A DNA stretch of 64,000 nt from Mercurialis annua (Eukaryota > Streptophyta > Magnoliopsida > Malpighiales > Euphorbiaceae), in contig NC_065571.1 in the NCBI RefSeq assembly GCF_937616625.2, forward strand, positions 11,038,501-11,102,500, read 5' to 3'. Positions 1 to 15,028 of this stretch are shown piece after piece; positions within the stretch are counted from its first letter, which is position 1; every line of letters starts with the position of its first letter. Position numbers and translations under genes: made by a program. Under the pieces are notes generated by a model, which saw nothing but the letters and a program-made list of their open reading frames with translations, was not told the DNA's origin and did no database searches.

Positions 1-1096
1 ACAGTTTCAGGAATGAATGAACATGTACCTGTCTTCATGGATAACAGTTGACAATTCTGCTCAAGGAAACTATGCAGTGGAGCTTTTAAACCAAGCTCGA
101 GTTCAGCTCGTTTAGCTTAATCAATGATCTTTTTTCGAGCCCAGGTCTGAATGATTCGCAAGATGCTTGGTCATTTACAACCCTAATCAGGATGAAATAT
201 ATTATGTTCAGCTAATGCAATAGCTATTACATTACTATAAGCAAGATAGATAACTTCTTGTAGTTCTGCAGATAGGAGGTATGACTTTCCACATTTTATG
301 TTCTAAGCACTGTATGATACCTCAGATGTTACGCAAGTCCAAATCTGTGGAACGCATGCTATTACTGTGTAACACAAATGTGAGATAATACAATACACTG
401 TTTATATGCCATATTACATTATATATGTCATCCAGACACAGATCAAAAGAGAAATACAGGCACCAAAAGCTGGAGGAACTAGCATAATTGTCACCACATC
501 TGCATAATGCTCAATAAGTCCGGATTTAATAAAAACAAGAATTATAAACACACACGTTACAGATTTATGTCGCAAGAGGTAATGAGTTTGATTTCTCTTA
601 AATAAGGTTTCGCGTTCTAACTTTGTTAATGGAGAAAGTATGCATTTACAGAACTCCCCTCTCTTATGAGTCCACCCCACTCGACTTTAAATTAGTTAAG
701 ATTTAAAATGACTTTTGAATTCTATATATAAGTCAAATTTTTAATGAATTTTGAAGTATTCAAAGTAGGTTAGCTTTGTCAATTTTTTAATGTTCACAGT
801 CCACATCTTCTATGAAGATAGGCCTGCCAAATTTAATTTTTAATTATAGAAAAGAAAATGATCACTCACGGTCAACGAATCCTCCAATTATACTTTCATT
901 TTAGTAAAATTTCTTAACAGCTTCATTTCTGCAACTAGTATGTCAACTCTATTTTGTCTTCTGAGACATGGTAAGTATGCTTCCTCTACTACTCTAAATC
1001 AAAGAAATAAAAGATACCCGTGCTTCTCTTTTCTTTATTCATCAAGAACTGGTTTTAGCATCTTAGTCCACCAGTGATATACAAAGGTATAAACTA
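1..1096. other. 5' flank of gene 1, duplicated upstream of gene 2
   Basis: No gene is seen. Blocks at about 245-345 and 460-560 reappear in order at about 5395-5465 and 5675-5775, and the last 250 bases before the start codon resemble those before gene 2. The duplication therefore included the promoter. A W-box core (TTGACC on the minus strand) lies at 870-875; this is suggestive of stress control but a short motif like this is common by chance. Confidence 0.6.
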
Positions 1097-4000
1097 ATGG
1101 ATTGCACCCCTTTACTTATCTGCTGCTTGTTGCTGACTACAATAATATACACTGAAGCAGCTGACACCATAAATACTACTCAGTCTATTAGGGATGGTGA
1201 AGCCTTAGTATCAGCTGGTGGAAGCTTTAAGTTGGGATTTTTTAGCCTAGGAACTTCCAAGAATAGGTACTTGGGCATCTGGTACAACACAATCCCTACC
1301 TTTACAGTAGTCTGGGTGGCCAACAGAGAAAACCCGGTCGTGGATGCATCAGGTGCTCTATACATTACAAATCAAGGAACTCTTATCATTGTTAATCAAA
1401 GTGATACAACTGTTTGGTCTTCCAACTTCAAAAGCTTCGCAAGTAATCCTGTTGCGCAGCTTTTGGATTCCGGGAACTTTGTTATAAAAGAACAAGGTAA
1501 TAACAACCCAGATCTTTATTTGTGGCAGAGTTTTGATTATCCATCTGATACATTACTTCCGGGGATGAAACTTGGAAGGAACAGAGTAACAGGCTTGAAT
1601 GCTAACATATCATCATGGAAGACAGCTACTGATCCTGCTCGAGGTGAGTTTATTTTTGGATTTGATCAGGGTGGTTATCCTGAGATGACTATAACAGATG
1701 GTTCAGGAAAGCTTTATCGCACTGGGCCATGGAACGGTCTTCGGTTTAGTGGTACACCTTATATAAGATCAAACCGCATTTATAGTGATGGGTTTGAATC
1801 AAACCGCATTTATAGTGATGGGTTTGTTTTCAACCAGGATGAGGTGTATTACAAGTATGAGCTCCTTAACAGCTCACTCCTTTTAAGAATGGTGATAAAC
1901 CAGCAAGGAGTTGTCGAGCAACTCATCTGGGATAGTGGAGCACGTGATTGGGTGGTTTTTCTTACTCTAATGACAGATCGGTGCGACAATTATGCTTTGT
2001 GTGGCACATATGGTAGCTGCAATATTAACAACTCTCCAATGTGTAGTTGTTTGAAAGGGTTTGTACCAAAAGTTCCAAGAGAATGGAACATGGCAGATTG
2101 GTCTAATGGTTGTGTAAGAAAGACTCCACTCGCTTGCTCTCAAGACGGGTTTCTAAAGTACACAGCAGTTAAGTTGCCAGAAACACGAGCATCCTGGTCC
2201 AACGTTGCTGGTTACATGGTAATGAACATGTCCCTAGATGAGTGTAACTTTTTGTGCACAAATAACTGCAACTGTGCTGCTTATGCAAATTTGGACATTA
2301 GGGAAGGAGGAAGTGATTGCATACTCTGGTTTGATGAATTGATTGATTTTAGAGAATATAATGAAGGCGGGCAAGATATATATGTAAAGTTGGCTGCATC
2401 AGAATTAGGTATGAATTTATCCACAGATATGAAACTAGTACCAAATAATAACTTTATACAACCAAATCATTAATCAGCATCGGGTGAAATTTAATCCTAA
2501 ATAAAAAAAACTAGCTAATAAAGCTTTGATATCTAAGTTAAAGGCATATTTGAAGGAATAGCATAACAATTTGCAAAGCTTCTGCAATGATGGCCATTCT
2601 GTTGGTGAAATGGATGAGTTTTCAAAAATTCTATTATTCTAGTTTTATGTTGAGGAGTAGGGATGTTACTAGTTATCAGTTTTTCCAGCAAATAGATATA
2701 TATCAGCTGGCATACATATCCGCTTATTTCTAACTCAGTTCCTCTTCATTTAATGTCTTCATGTCAGTCCGCATCAATGCTACAAGTAAATCCAATGTCC
2801 AGAAGCATACAGCAATTGCTATAAGCTCTGTGTTATCTACAGGACTGCTGATTTTGGTCCTGGCTCTGACTTTGTATTGGAGAAGGAAGAGACAGAAAAA
2901 TAGTACGTAGTCAATCCTTAAACACTATCCTACTCTCTTCACCAATTTTCATTTATAATCAAATAGCTCTTAGTTATGCAAGATACAAGTACGACAATTG
3001 TCGCCGATCTTATAATCTTGGAGAGAAGAATTAGCTTTGTTAATTCTATTTATACTTCGCAGGAATATTGACAGATATGCTGGAAATAAATAAAAATAGA
3101 AAGGGCTATAAAGAAGAGCAAGAACTAACAATGTTTGATTTGGGCACAATTGCTCGTGCAACTGATAATTTTTCTCTCACTAATAAACTCGGCGAAGGAG
3201 GTTTTGGACCCGTTTATAAGGTACTCAATTAAGAAAAAAGAATATCATTTATGCAGATTAAGCATTTGCTTAGGTTGATGTATTGTTTACAGGGCATGTT
3301 GAAAGATGGACAAGAAATAGCTGTTAAGAAGCTTTCAGAGAGTTCAAAACAAGTAATTGATGAGCTCACGAATGAAGTGACTTATATTGCCAAATTGCAG
3401 CATCGAAATCTAGTGAAGATTCTAGGATGCTGCATTGAAGCAGATGAGAGGATGTTGATCTATGAGTTCATGCCTAACAAAAGCTTGGATTTCTTTATAT
3501 TTGGTATAAATCTTCTTGTACCTATAGTAGTAGACTTAGTGTGTAATGAACATATAAACTCAAAACTCGCTTTATGAATCATGCACATTTTCAAAGTAGA
3601 TACACGCTTCGAATTTGTTAGACCTGTTTTCATTGAAAATTCTACGAAGTGTTAAATCATGCATTACTCTTTTTGCTTTTTGTACACATTGATAAATCTA
3701 AAATGAAGAAGCTATCACTAACATAAGTGACTATTATGCAGATGAAACACATAGCACACTGCTGGACTGGCCCAAGCGTTACCATATTATAAATGGGATT
3801 GCTCGCGGACTCCTTTACCTTCACCAAGACTCGAGACTAAGAATCGTTCTCAGAGATCTGAAAGCTGGAAATATTTTACTAGACTGTGAAATGAACCCAA
3901 AAAATTTCAGATTTTGGACTAGCTAGAAGTTTCGGAGGAGATGAAACTGAAGCAAATACGAATAAGGTGGTGGGAACATAGTAAGTATCTCTCCAAATCT

Positions 4001-4842
4001 GCTAGACACGTGCATACTTCATTCTTTCGAACATGACAATAATGTCTAAGAATTCTTTATACAGCGGTTACATGTCTCCAGAGTATGCAATCGATGGTCT
4101 TTACTCGGTGAAATCTGATGTATTCAGCTTTGGTGTTATGGTGCTAGAAATAGTAAGCGGGAAAAGAAACAGAGGGTTCTACCATCCGGAGCACTATCTT
4201 AACCTTCTTGGGCATGTAAGTGCGGCATTAAATTTTTTTTAATGCATGTATGGCCCCTGCATTATCACACTTTTAACGATTGATCCATTACACTATCAAT
4301 TTCATTCAAATTAAATCCTTCCATCCATTTCCGTTCATGCAAACTCATTGAGTTCATCTCTAACGGAAATGGACGAAAGGATTCAATGTGTTTGCAATTG
4401 ATAGTGGAGGAACCCAACGTGGATGTTTTTTTAGTACATGAACTCAATCGTGCAGGGACCTAAAATATGTGTTATGTCAATATATTTGTTCGATATAAGA
4501 AAAATCTCCCATATAAAGATTTGTTTTTCAATCTAGGCATGGAAACTACACAAAGAAGGGAGAGCTTCTGAACTGATAACAGAATCAATGAAAGATTTAA
4601 ACGACGAATCTGAGGCGCTAAGATCAATTCAAATTGGTTTGCTTTGTGTGCAAAGAAGTGCAGAAAGTAGGCCAACTATGTCAAGTGTGGTTCATATGTT
4701 AGGTGGTGAAGGTGCATTGCCTGAGCCTAAACAACCAGGATTTTTCACTGAAAGAGAAATTATTGAAGCTAAATCTTCATCAAGTACCCACAAACTATGT
4801 TCTCCTAATGGTCTCTCTATATCACTATTAGAGGCACGTTAA
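1097..4842 (+). pseudogene. G-type lectin S-receptor-like kinase (SD1 type), kinase domain broken by frameshift (gene 1)
   Basis: Seven exons can be laid out by comparison with gene 2: 1097-2408, 2768-2902, 3063-3220, 3293-3503, 3742-3980, 4065-4215 and 4537-4842, all with GT-AG introns. Exon 1 gives a signal peptide, B-lectin, S-locus glycoprotein and cysteine-rich PAN domains; exon 2 gives the transmembrane helix followed by a basic stretch; exons 3-7 give the kinase and DUF3403 tail. Two lesions hit exon 5. The catalytic HRD is LRD (codon CTC, about residue 642). An extra A in the run at 3899-3904 shifts the frame just before DFG, giving TAG at 3924-3926. Read through to that stop, the product would be about 666 residues with glycine loop, transmembrane helix and ectodomain but no activation loop. 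Exons 6 and 7 remain open in the old frame, so the break is recent. Exon 1 also carries an in-frame 30-bp duplication. A decoy-receptor role is possible but unproven. Confidence 0.88.
1771..1826 (+). repeat. 30-bp in-frame tandem duplication in exon 1 of gene 1
   Basis: The 26 bases from 1771 recur exactly from 1801, giving a period of 30 bp. Ten residues (SNRIYSDGFE type) are repeated in the segment before the S-locus glycoprotein domain. Genes 2-5 have a single copy, so this is a gain in gene 1. Confidence 0.95.
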
Positions 4843-6176
4843 CAGCATTTCGTAAATCTGATGTATTATATTACTTTATAAATTGCAATTCACAAAGTAA
4901 TGAAAGTTAATAAATTGCAATTCAAAAAGGTAATGAAACTCGAGGTTGTGGAATGTCACCTGCTTCGCCTTATCTGAGATCATCAAAGTTGTCCTAATGC
5001 ACTTGAGCAAGAAGCCAATTTTCTCATTGGGGAAATTCTTCGAACACCTTATATACATACATGTTAGCTTGTCAGTTTTCTAGCTGATTTTACACTAATC
5101 TTGACCACTCATGTCTCCTTTGATATAGTTTAAAGATCAAGAAAATGAATTCAATAGAAGACTAATGTGTCCTTTGATGACTAATTTTCACAGATTAATT
5201 TTTTATTTATCCAATTTGATTTTTATATAATGACAGAATTTTTTTTTTGTTCAATCACCAAAAGAGAGCAATTTTATTGCTAGGCCAAATCCGGCCATCC
5301 AAAAAATAGATTACAACAAGAAACAGAAAACAAAGGAGAAGCAAAAAAACTAATAGAGAACCATAGTCCAAACTCTCTACTTATTCGTGAGTCTTTAGGA
5401 GGTATAACTTTCCACATTTTATGTTCTGCGCATTGTGATGATACCTCGAATGTTATGCAACGCGGAGTCAGATCTCCAAGTCAAGTGGGGCGAGATAGTA
5501 CAACATGGACGCAAGAAAACTACCGTAAAACGGTGTTAAATTTAATAATATAAAAAATGAAGTTTTGTGTCCGAAAAGTAAGTATTTAACATGTTTTTGA
5601 ATAGGAAAACGTTGATTGAATGAAATATCCATGCTATTTAGAGCGGAAATGTTCAGTAAATACTGTATGGACACCAAAAGCTAGAGGAACTGGTATGATT
5701 GTCACCACATCTTCATAATGCCAGTAAGTCCGGACATTATAAAAACAAGAATTGTACACATGTTACAGATTTATGTCAGATTCAAGTGGATTGAGTTTGA
5801 TTTTTCTTAAATAATTAAGATTTAAATTGACTTTTGAATAATAAAGGGCTTGTGTACCAAATTTATATATATATGTGTGGAATTTCTGATGAACTTTGTT
5901 TGAAGTATTCAAACTAGGTTAGCTTTCTAACTTTCCAATGGTCCACACGTTCCATGAAGATGGGTAAATATTGTACATTATAGGGCCTACCAAATTTAAT
6001 TTTTTCACACAGAAAGCAAAAAGAAACAGCACCCTCAGATCAAACATAACTATGCTTCCTCTACCACTCTAAACTAAAGCAAAGAAATCAAAGACAATAT
6101 TTTGCTTTCTTTATTCATCCCAGTGACTATGGAGTTTTAGTATCTCAGTCAACATTAAAATAAACAGTATAAACTA
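4843..6176. other. Intergenic region between genes 1 and 2
   Basis: No gene is seen. The first 220 bases match the region after gene 2 (about 9890-10140), and the part from about 5395 on matches the region before gene 1. The junction of the two tandem units lies between about 5110 and 5395, where a retroposon-like insert also sits. Confidence 0.6.
5229..5386 (-). mobile_element. Probable LINE 3' end (minus strand)
   Basis: A run of T at about 5230 is followed by a low-complexity, moderately GC-richer segment that reads on the minus strand as a 3' untranslated tail ending in poly(A), as plant LINE 3' ends do. The matching position upstream of gene 1 lacks it. I found no clean target-site duplication, so the class is tentative. 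Confidence 0.4.
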
Positions 6177-9889
<3,713 letters not shown>

Positions 9890-10301
9890 CAGCATTTCAT
9901 CCTTGAATTTTCAGCAATTGTATTATATTAGTTGTGATACTTTCTTGATATTATTGCGGAAAAAAACATAAAGTTTATAAATTGCAATTCAAAAAGGTAA
10001 TGAAAGTTGAGGTTGTGGAATGTCACCTGCTTCGCCTTATCTGAGATCATCAAAGTTGTCTTGATGCATTTGAGCAAGAAGCCAATTTTCTCATTGGGGA
10101 AATTCTTCGAACACCTTATATACATACATTTTAGCTCGTCAGTTTGCTAGCTGATTTTACACTAATCTTGACAACTAATGCATGCATATTATTTCTTCAT
10201 CGTTGATGCAGCTTAATGACAAATATGACGGTCTTGCCAATTGTCATGACTGGTGATGATTTAAATACAAGACACAGTTTGTAGGAAACAAATAGAGTGA
10301 T
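9890..10301. other. 3' flank of gene 2
   Basis: No gene is seen. It is a near copy of the region after gene 1 (4843-5110), then diverges at about 10170. This marks the right edge of the duplicated unit. Confidence 0.55.
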
Positions 10302-12346
10302 TTAGGAATTTACCTAAAATATAAAAATAATAGGATTTTATACCTCAACAAGGAAAAGTTAACAAAAATACATCATAATTTTTGCTCTTTTAGAATTATA
10401 CTCTCAATATCTTAATATTTGTGGTTTTACTCTGATAACATAACATGTGTTACTTTCCTCTCTCTATCTCTCTCCTTTCTTTTTTTCTCTCTTTTTTTCT
10501 CTTTCCCCGATAAATTGCACATGCCATATTTTTTTATGCAGGTAACATTTCTTTTATTTTTTTATCAACCTTTTGTTCATTTCTTTTGTTTATTCCATTT
10601 TTATTCTTTAATTTTTTTATTTCTTCTTTTTTCGTCATTAATTAAATTAAAAAAAAGTGCAGATCACACATTACAATAAATTAAATATTTTTTTCATTTA
10701 TTTTAGTATTATCAAATATTTTTTAATTTAAAAATATATGCTACTATTTAAATATTTTATTATATAATAGCATATTCAAAAATTATATGAACTAGATAAA
10801 AAAACATAGTATCACATTATCATATAATTATCACAACTTCATCTTAGCATGTAATTATCAGTGTATCATATTAAATTGACATCTTATATCATCTCGTTAT
10901 CATAATTTTTCTATAATTTGTTTTTCATGTCATATTATCAATAAGAAACTTATCATACTATTTTCTTCACATTATCATCTCGTTATTATAATTTTTATAT
11001 AATGTTTTTCCATATAGGTATCATATTATCATACTATTATCATAACTTTGTTATTTAATTATCATCTGGTTATCACTGGTATCATTAATTTTTTTGTAAT
11101 TATATTTTCACGTACGTTATCATCCAATTATCATAATATTATCATACTTCATTATCATCTAGTTATCATACTGCAATGTTATGATAACGACATGATAATC
11201 AGAAACTACATAGCATTATCATTATATTATCATGAAATCCTTCTATAATTTTTTTTTGCGTACGTTATCATAATCTTATCATCCTTCATTATCATATAGT
11301 TATCACAACATTATCATTTAAGTACAATAATACATTATCATCTCGGTATCATATGACTCTATTATGATAACGAGATGATAATACAGTAATAACAACATGA
11401 TAATCAATTTTTTATTTTGTAAAAAATCTTTTTTTTTTCCATGCAGTGTTATGATAACAATATTATTTTATCATAATTACCAAAGTTTTATTATGAGAAT
11501 TTATTTGACTCACTTTACAATAATTTTATCATTATATTATCGTAATCTTATCATTATCTTATCATTCTATTATCATAATTTTATCATAACCAAGAAAATA
11601 AAAGAATTCACTTGTTTTCATAGTAAATGGCATCAGATACAACTTGAGAAATTAATTCTTCATTTTTTTTTATGTAGATATGATTTGTATTTTTTTTAAT
11701 GTTAATACCTACCTCCATTTATTTCCCTTTTACTCATTCAGTAGCTGCATTAAGAATAATCAAAGTCCAACCAGTTAATTGAAATAATAAAATCCTAAAT
11801 AAATTGAATTAGCTATCAAAAATAATGAAACACACAGATATTAAAGGATACAATGGCAGAGCCACAACAAAAGTCTTAAAGCGAGCATCAACAATCTCAC
11901 GACTTTTCTCATCTACCCTAATTTGCGGCTTCACTACATCTCCACCACTGAAGATCACCTTCCGCCATCGAGGATCGCCGCCTCCGCCGAGGATCGCCTC
12001 CGCCGCCGAGGATCGCCGCCGCCGTCGAGGATCGCATATTACTCTACTCTTCTTCTAAGCTCTCTTCTACTGCTGATCTAATCAAATCATTACTTATCCA
12101 GCGCTTCCCGCTCTACTGCCACCGCCGCCGACGATTTGCATAATTCAGAGAAACGAGCAAATAGTGAAAGAGAAAGTAAAGAGTAAAGAAAAATAGATAC
12201 AGCGTATTAGTTTTAAATTAGAAAAGTAAAAACATAATTAAAATAAATTATAGAGTAAAAAGATAAAGCTAAAAAAACCGAGAGTATTTTGTTTAACTTT
12301 TTGCATTTTTAAATACAATAAACGACGTCATTTTCGTTATTTAGGA
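10302..12346. mobile_element. TTATCAT-rich TIR element, copy A
   Basis: The left end (10302-10385) reads like the left end of the copy at 45772 and the inverted right end of the copy at 38054, including a shared 'tatacctcaaca' block. A matching diverged inverted end is at about 12270-12346. Inside, in order, are a pyrimidine-rich tract (10450-10520), a long region (10790-11600) dense in TTATCAT and ATGATAA, and a GC-rich CCGCCG/GAGGATCG patch (11935-12035). The same order occurs, inverted, in the copy at 36882-38054. No transposase is recognised, so it is probably non-autonomous. Outer ends are approximate and no clean TSD was found for this copy. Short open frames inside it are low-complexity and I do not call them genes. 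Confidence 0.6.
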
Positions 12347-12603
12347 ATTTGATCACGCGTTTTTTGCTAAATTGAAGGATAAAAAAAGAAAACAATTTTA
12401 TTTAAGGACCAGATAATAAAAAATATTATACCTAGGGATCATAAATAAATTTAGTCTTTAAAAATTTCTTTTTATTTTTTGAGTAGTTTATATTAAATTT
12501 TATTATTTACCATTTTTTTAGTTATATTAAAATAAATTTTATAAAAATAAATTTACTATCATCAAAATAAGAAAATATATTATGAATTTTCATATAAATT
12601 GAA

Positions 12604-12912
12604 GGGTTAATATTAAAAAAAATCATGAACTTTATATGTTTTTTCATTTTAATCACGCAGTTTAAATTTTTTTCATTTTTATGCACGAACTACCATTTTT
12701 TTTCAAATTCATGTACGGTGCTGAGCTAGCACTCATTCATTGGTGAAAATGACATTCACTTCAGCAAATTACACCAATGGAGCCGTGATACCTCAGCACC
12801 GTGTATGAATTTGAAAAAAATTGGTAGTTTGTGTATGAAAATGGAAAAATTTAAACTGTGTGATTAAAATGAGAAAACGTGTAAAATTGTTGAATTATTA
12901 TGACATTAACCC
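12604..12912. mobile_element. MITE with ~90-bp terminal inverted repeats
   Basis: The left arm beginning GGGTTAATAT and the right arm ending CATTAACCC are inverted copies over about 90 bases. Flanks 12594-12603 and 12913-12922 agree at 9 of 10 positions, fitting a Mutator-like target duplication. No coding capacity. The family is related to the element at 29993-30833. Confidence 0.8.
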
Positions 12913-12922
12913 AAAAATTGAA

Positions 12923-13259
12923 ATGATATTTTTAAAATAAAGTGGATGGAGTATAATTTTTTTAAAAATATTTATAATTTAATGCAATTTAGTTTCCATT
13001 TAGGTTTGTAGTCAAATGTTCTTTACGATATCATGGATTCAAATTATATGTCGCCATTTATGACTGTTGCTGCTATTATAATTCTTGGAGTTGTGGGTAA
13101 GGCTGTAAGGATTGAACTATGCCATGAGATCATGTGATTTTTTTTTCCAGCAAAAATGACTTTACGTTACTAATTTACACGAGTTTTGTGCTTTTTGAGC
13201 TATTCTTTTGTAAGTGCATATGGCACTCCCGGTTTTCAACTCAAATTTACATTAAAATA
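12923..13259. other. AT-rich intergenic, nothing recognised
   Basis: No open frame, repeat or RNA gene could be supported. Confidence 0.5.
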
Positions 13260-13270
13260 AATGGTGTTTT

Positions 13271-13511
13271 TTTTTTATATAACGGAAAAACCTCCTAGAC
13301 AGCTCGACCACTCTTCAAGGACAGAACCCGACCACTTTGATAAACCTCCGGCGAGACTAGCTTCGGCCTCCCACCTAATACAGGTCCTTAGCAGCTCGTT
13401 CAAATGCTTCCAATAGTCCCATGTGCGACATGGGATTTAAACCTTTAATCTTATTTTGTCTCAAATTTACTGTGTACATTTGAAACCAACTGAGTTAACC
13501 CGTGGTGGGTT
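13271..13511 (-). mobile_element. tRNA-derived SINE
   Basis: Read on the minus strand, it starts near 13511 with a pol III A-box-like TAACTCAGTTGG, has a B-box-like GGTTTAAATCC near 13438, and ends in a poly(A) tail (poly-T at 13271 on the plus strand). It is flanked by a perfect 11-bp duplication, AATGGTGTTTT, at 13260-13270 and 13512-13522. These are the hallmarks of a plant SINE. Confidence 0.85.
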
Positions 13512-13522
13512 AATGGTGTTTT

Positions 13523-14350
13523 GAATTATTAAAAAATGAAAGTTAGTATTCGACATAGCCTTTTAAAATTTATATTGTAGTTGCAAATCACGCTAAAATT
13601 CGTTATTTAATTTGCAATTATTATAAATGCAATAATAAATTGCTTGATAGAAACATAATTTATATAATAAGATATTATACTTTTTTATCACAGAGATAGA
13701 GTTTAATTATGCTAGTAGTTAGTGGTTGATAATTAAATTTTCTATTTTATTAAACCGATTTTAAACCATTGATTCTATTAAATTTTGAAATCAGGAGATT
13801 ATACTGTACAATATAAGAAAGTAGGGGTGGCAAGAATATAAAATTGGAATTTTGTGATAGTATATCCATTAATTTAAAATAAAATCTTAGTTCTGGACAT
13901 ATGGACCAACTCATATATCAAACATTACGATTGAAATAAGTTGATATCTCCAATCATAATCTCTTTGAAAATCCTAACAAATGGTCAACTGATCCGAGAA
14001 TCAAATCGGATCATAAAATTTTGACATTTCAAATAAATGATAGAGATTTTTTTTTTCAAAGATATATCATACACATCGATACATAAAATATCCAAATATT
14101 CATAAATCAATTGATATAAAACGTAAAATATAAATTAAACTCAAACAATTAATTTACTAAAAACAAAATAATATATAATAAAAATTGAAGGACGAAATTT
14201 TAACAGCGCTAATATACTGAAAGGATTCAAGTCTTGAGAATCTCTGTACGATATTTGCAACCTTAAAACTTTTATCTTCAAACACCATTCCAAATATACT
14301 CCAATGAAATGATTGAGACTAACACGGAATATAGAAGTCACTAACATGAT
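13523..14350. other. AT-rich intergenic, nothing recognised
   Basis: Only short chance open frames are present. No repeat structure was seen. Confidence 0.5.
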
Positions 14351-14354
14351 TTAT

Positions 14355-14437
14355 GTATGCTAATACAATGCTACTGATATGCTACTGCTATGCTAATACA
14401 TTGCTACTGCTATGCTACTCATTGCTACTGTTACTTC
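14355..14437 (+). repeat. Short tandem repeat of GCTACTGCTAT / GCTAATACATT units
   Basis: About four imperfect tandem units built from 'tgctactgctatgctaatac' lie just before the duplicated transposon junction. Confidence 0.7.
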
Positions 14438-14442
14438 ATCTT

Positions 14443-14692
14443 AACTTACTGCCACGTCAACTAAAACATATGAATCAATTTGATTTGTATTTCAGATTTG
14501 TTATTAGAACATCCACAATGGTTGAATTGTGAGCTCAATAACCTTTCGTCATTGAGCACTTTCCAATAAACTTACTGGCACATTAACTAAAACATGTGAA
14601 TCAGTTTGATTTGTATTTCAGATTTGTTATTAGAACATCCGTAATGGTTGAATTGTGGAGCTCAATAACCTTTCGTCATTGAGCACTTTCCA
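14443..14692 (+). repeat. ~123-bp tandem duplication spanning host DNA and the left end of the Harbinger element
   Basis: The block at about 14443-14567 recurs at about 14570-14692 with a few changes. Each copy contains host sequence, the TTA target triplet and the first 60 or so bases of the transposon. The duplication must therefore post-date the insertion. Confidence 0.85.
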
Positions 14693-14745
14693 TTGGAAAG
14701 TGCTCACTGAACATTGAGCGGTTGGTGATCACTAACCGTTCAATG
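14681..14745. repeat. Two adjacent palindromes near the left end of the Harbinger element
   Basis: 14681-14705 is a 25-base palindrome (GAGCACTTTCC arms). 14712-14745 is a 34-base near-perfect palindrome centred on GTGATCAC. They may be subterminal transposase-binding or foldback sequences; that role is inferred. Confidence 0.75.
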
Positions 14746-15028
14746 GTAGGTCTCTTTATTATTATTATTTTTAAATGAAAAAGCTGCCAAATCTTCTTAA
14801 TGGTGGAGTCATGTATGAATTGAGAGTAAATCAATTTGAGCAACGGTAAAATAACAACGATAATATTATCCTTGTTCATTTTTTTTCCTCAAATTTAACT
14901 ATAAATATATAATGGATTTTATTTTATTTGTTCAATTTCTCTCTACACTAAAATTTTGAATTATTAACTCTCTACAAAAAATTTCATCTTTTTATTTTTT
15001 ATATCTTAAAAAATAATTATCATTTATT

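Noticed and set aside
4472..4675. Minus-strand open frame inside gene 1, with counterpart at 9522-9725
   Set aside because: Antisense shadow of exon 7 and intron sequence of the receptor kinases.
11825..12058. Open frame containing Arg-rich RRRRGS text
   Set aside because: It reads through a CCGCCG/GAGGATCG microsatellite-like patch inside a mobile element.
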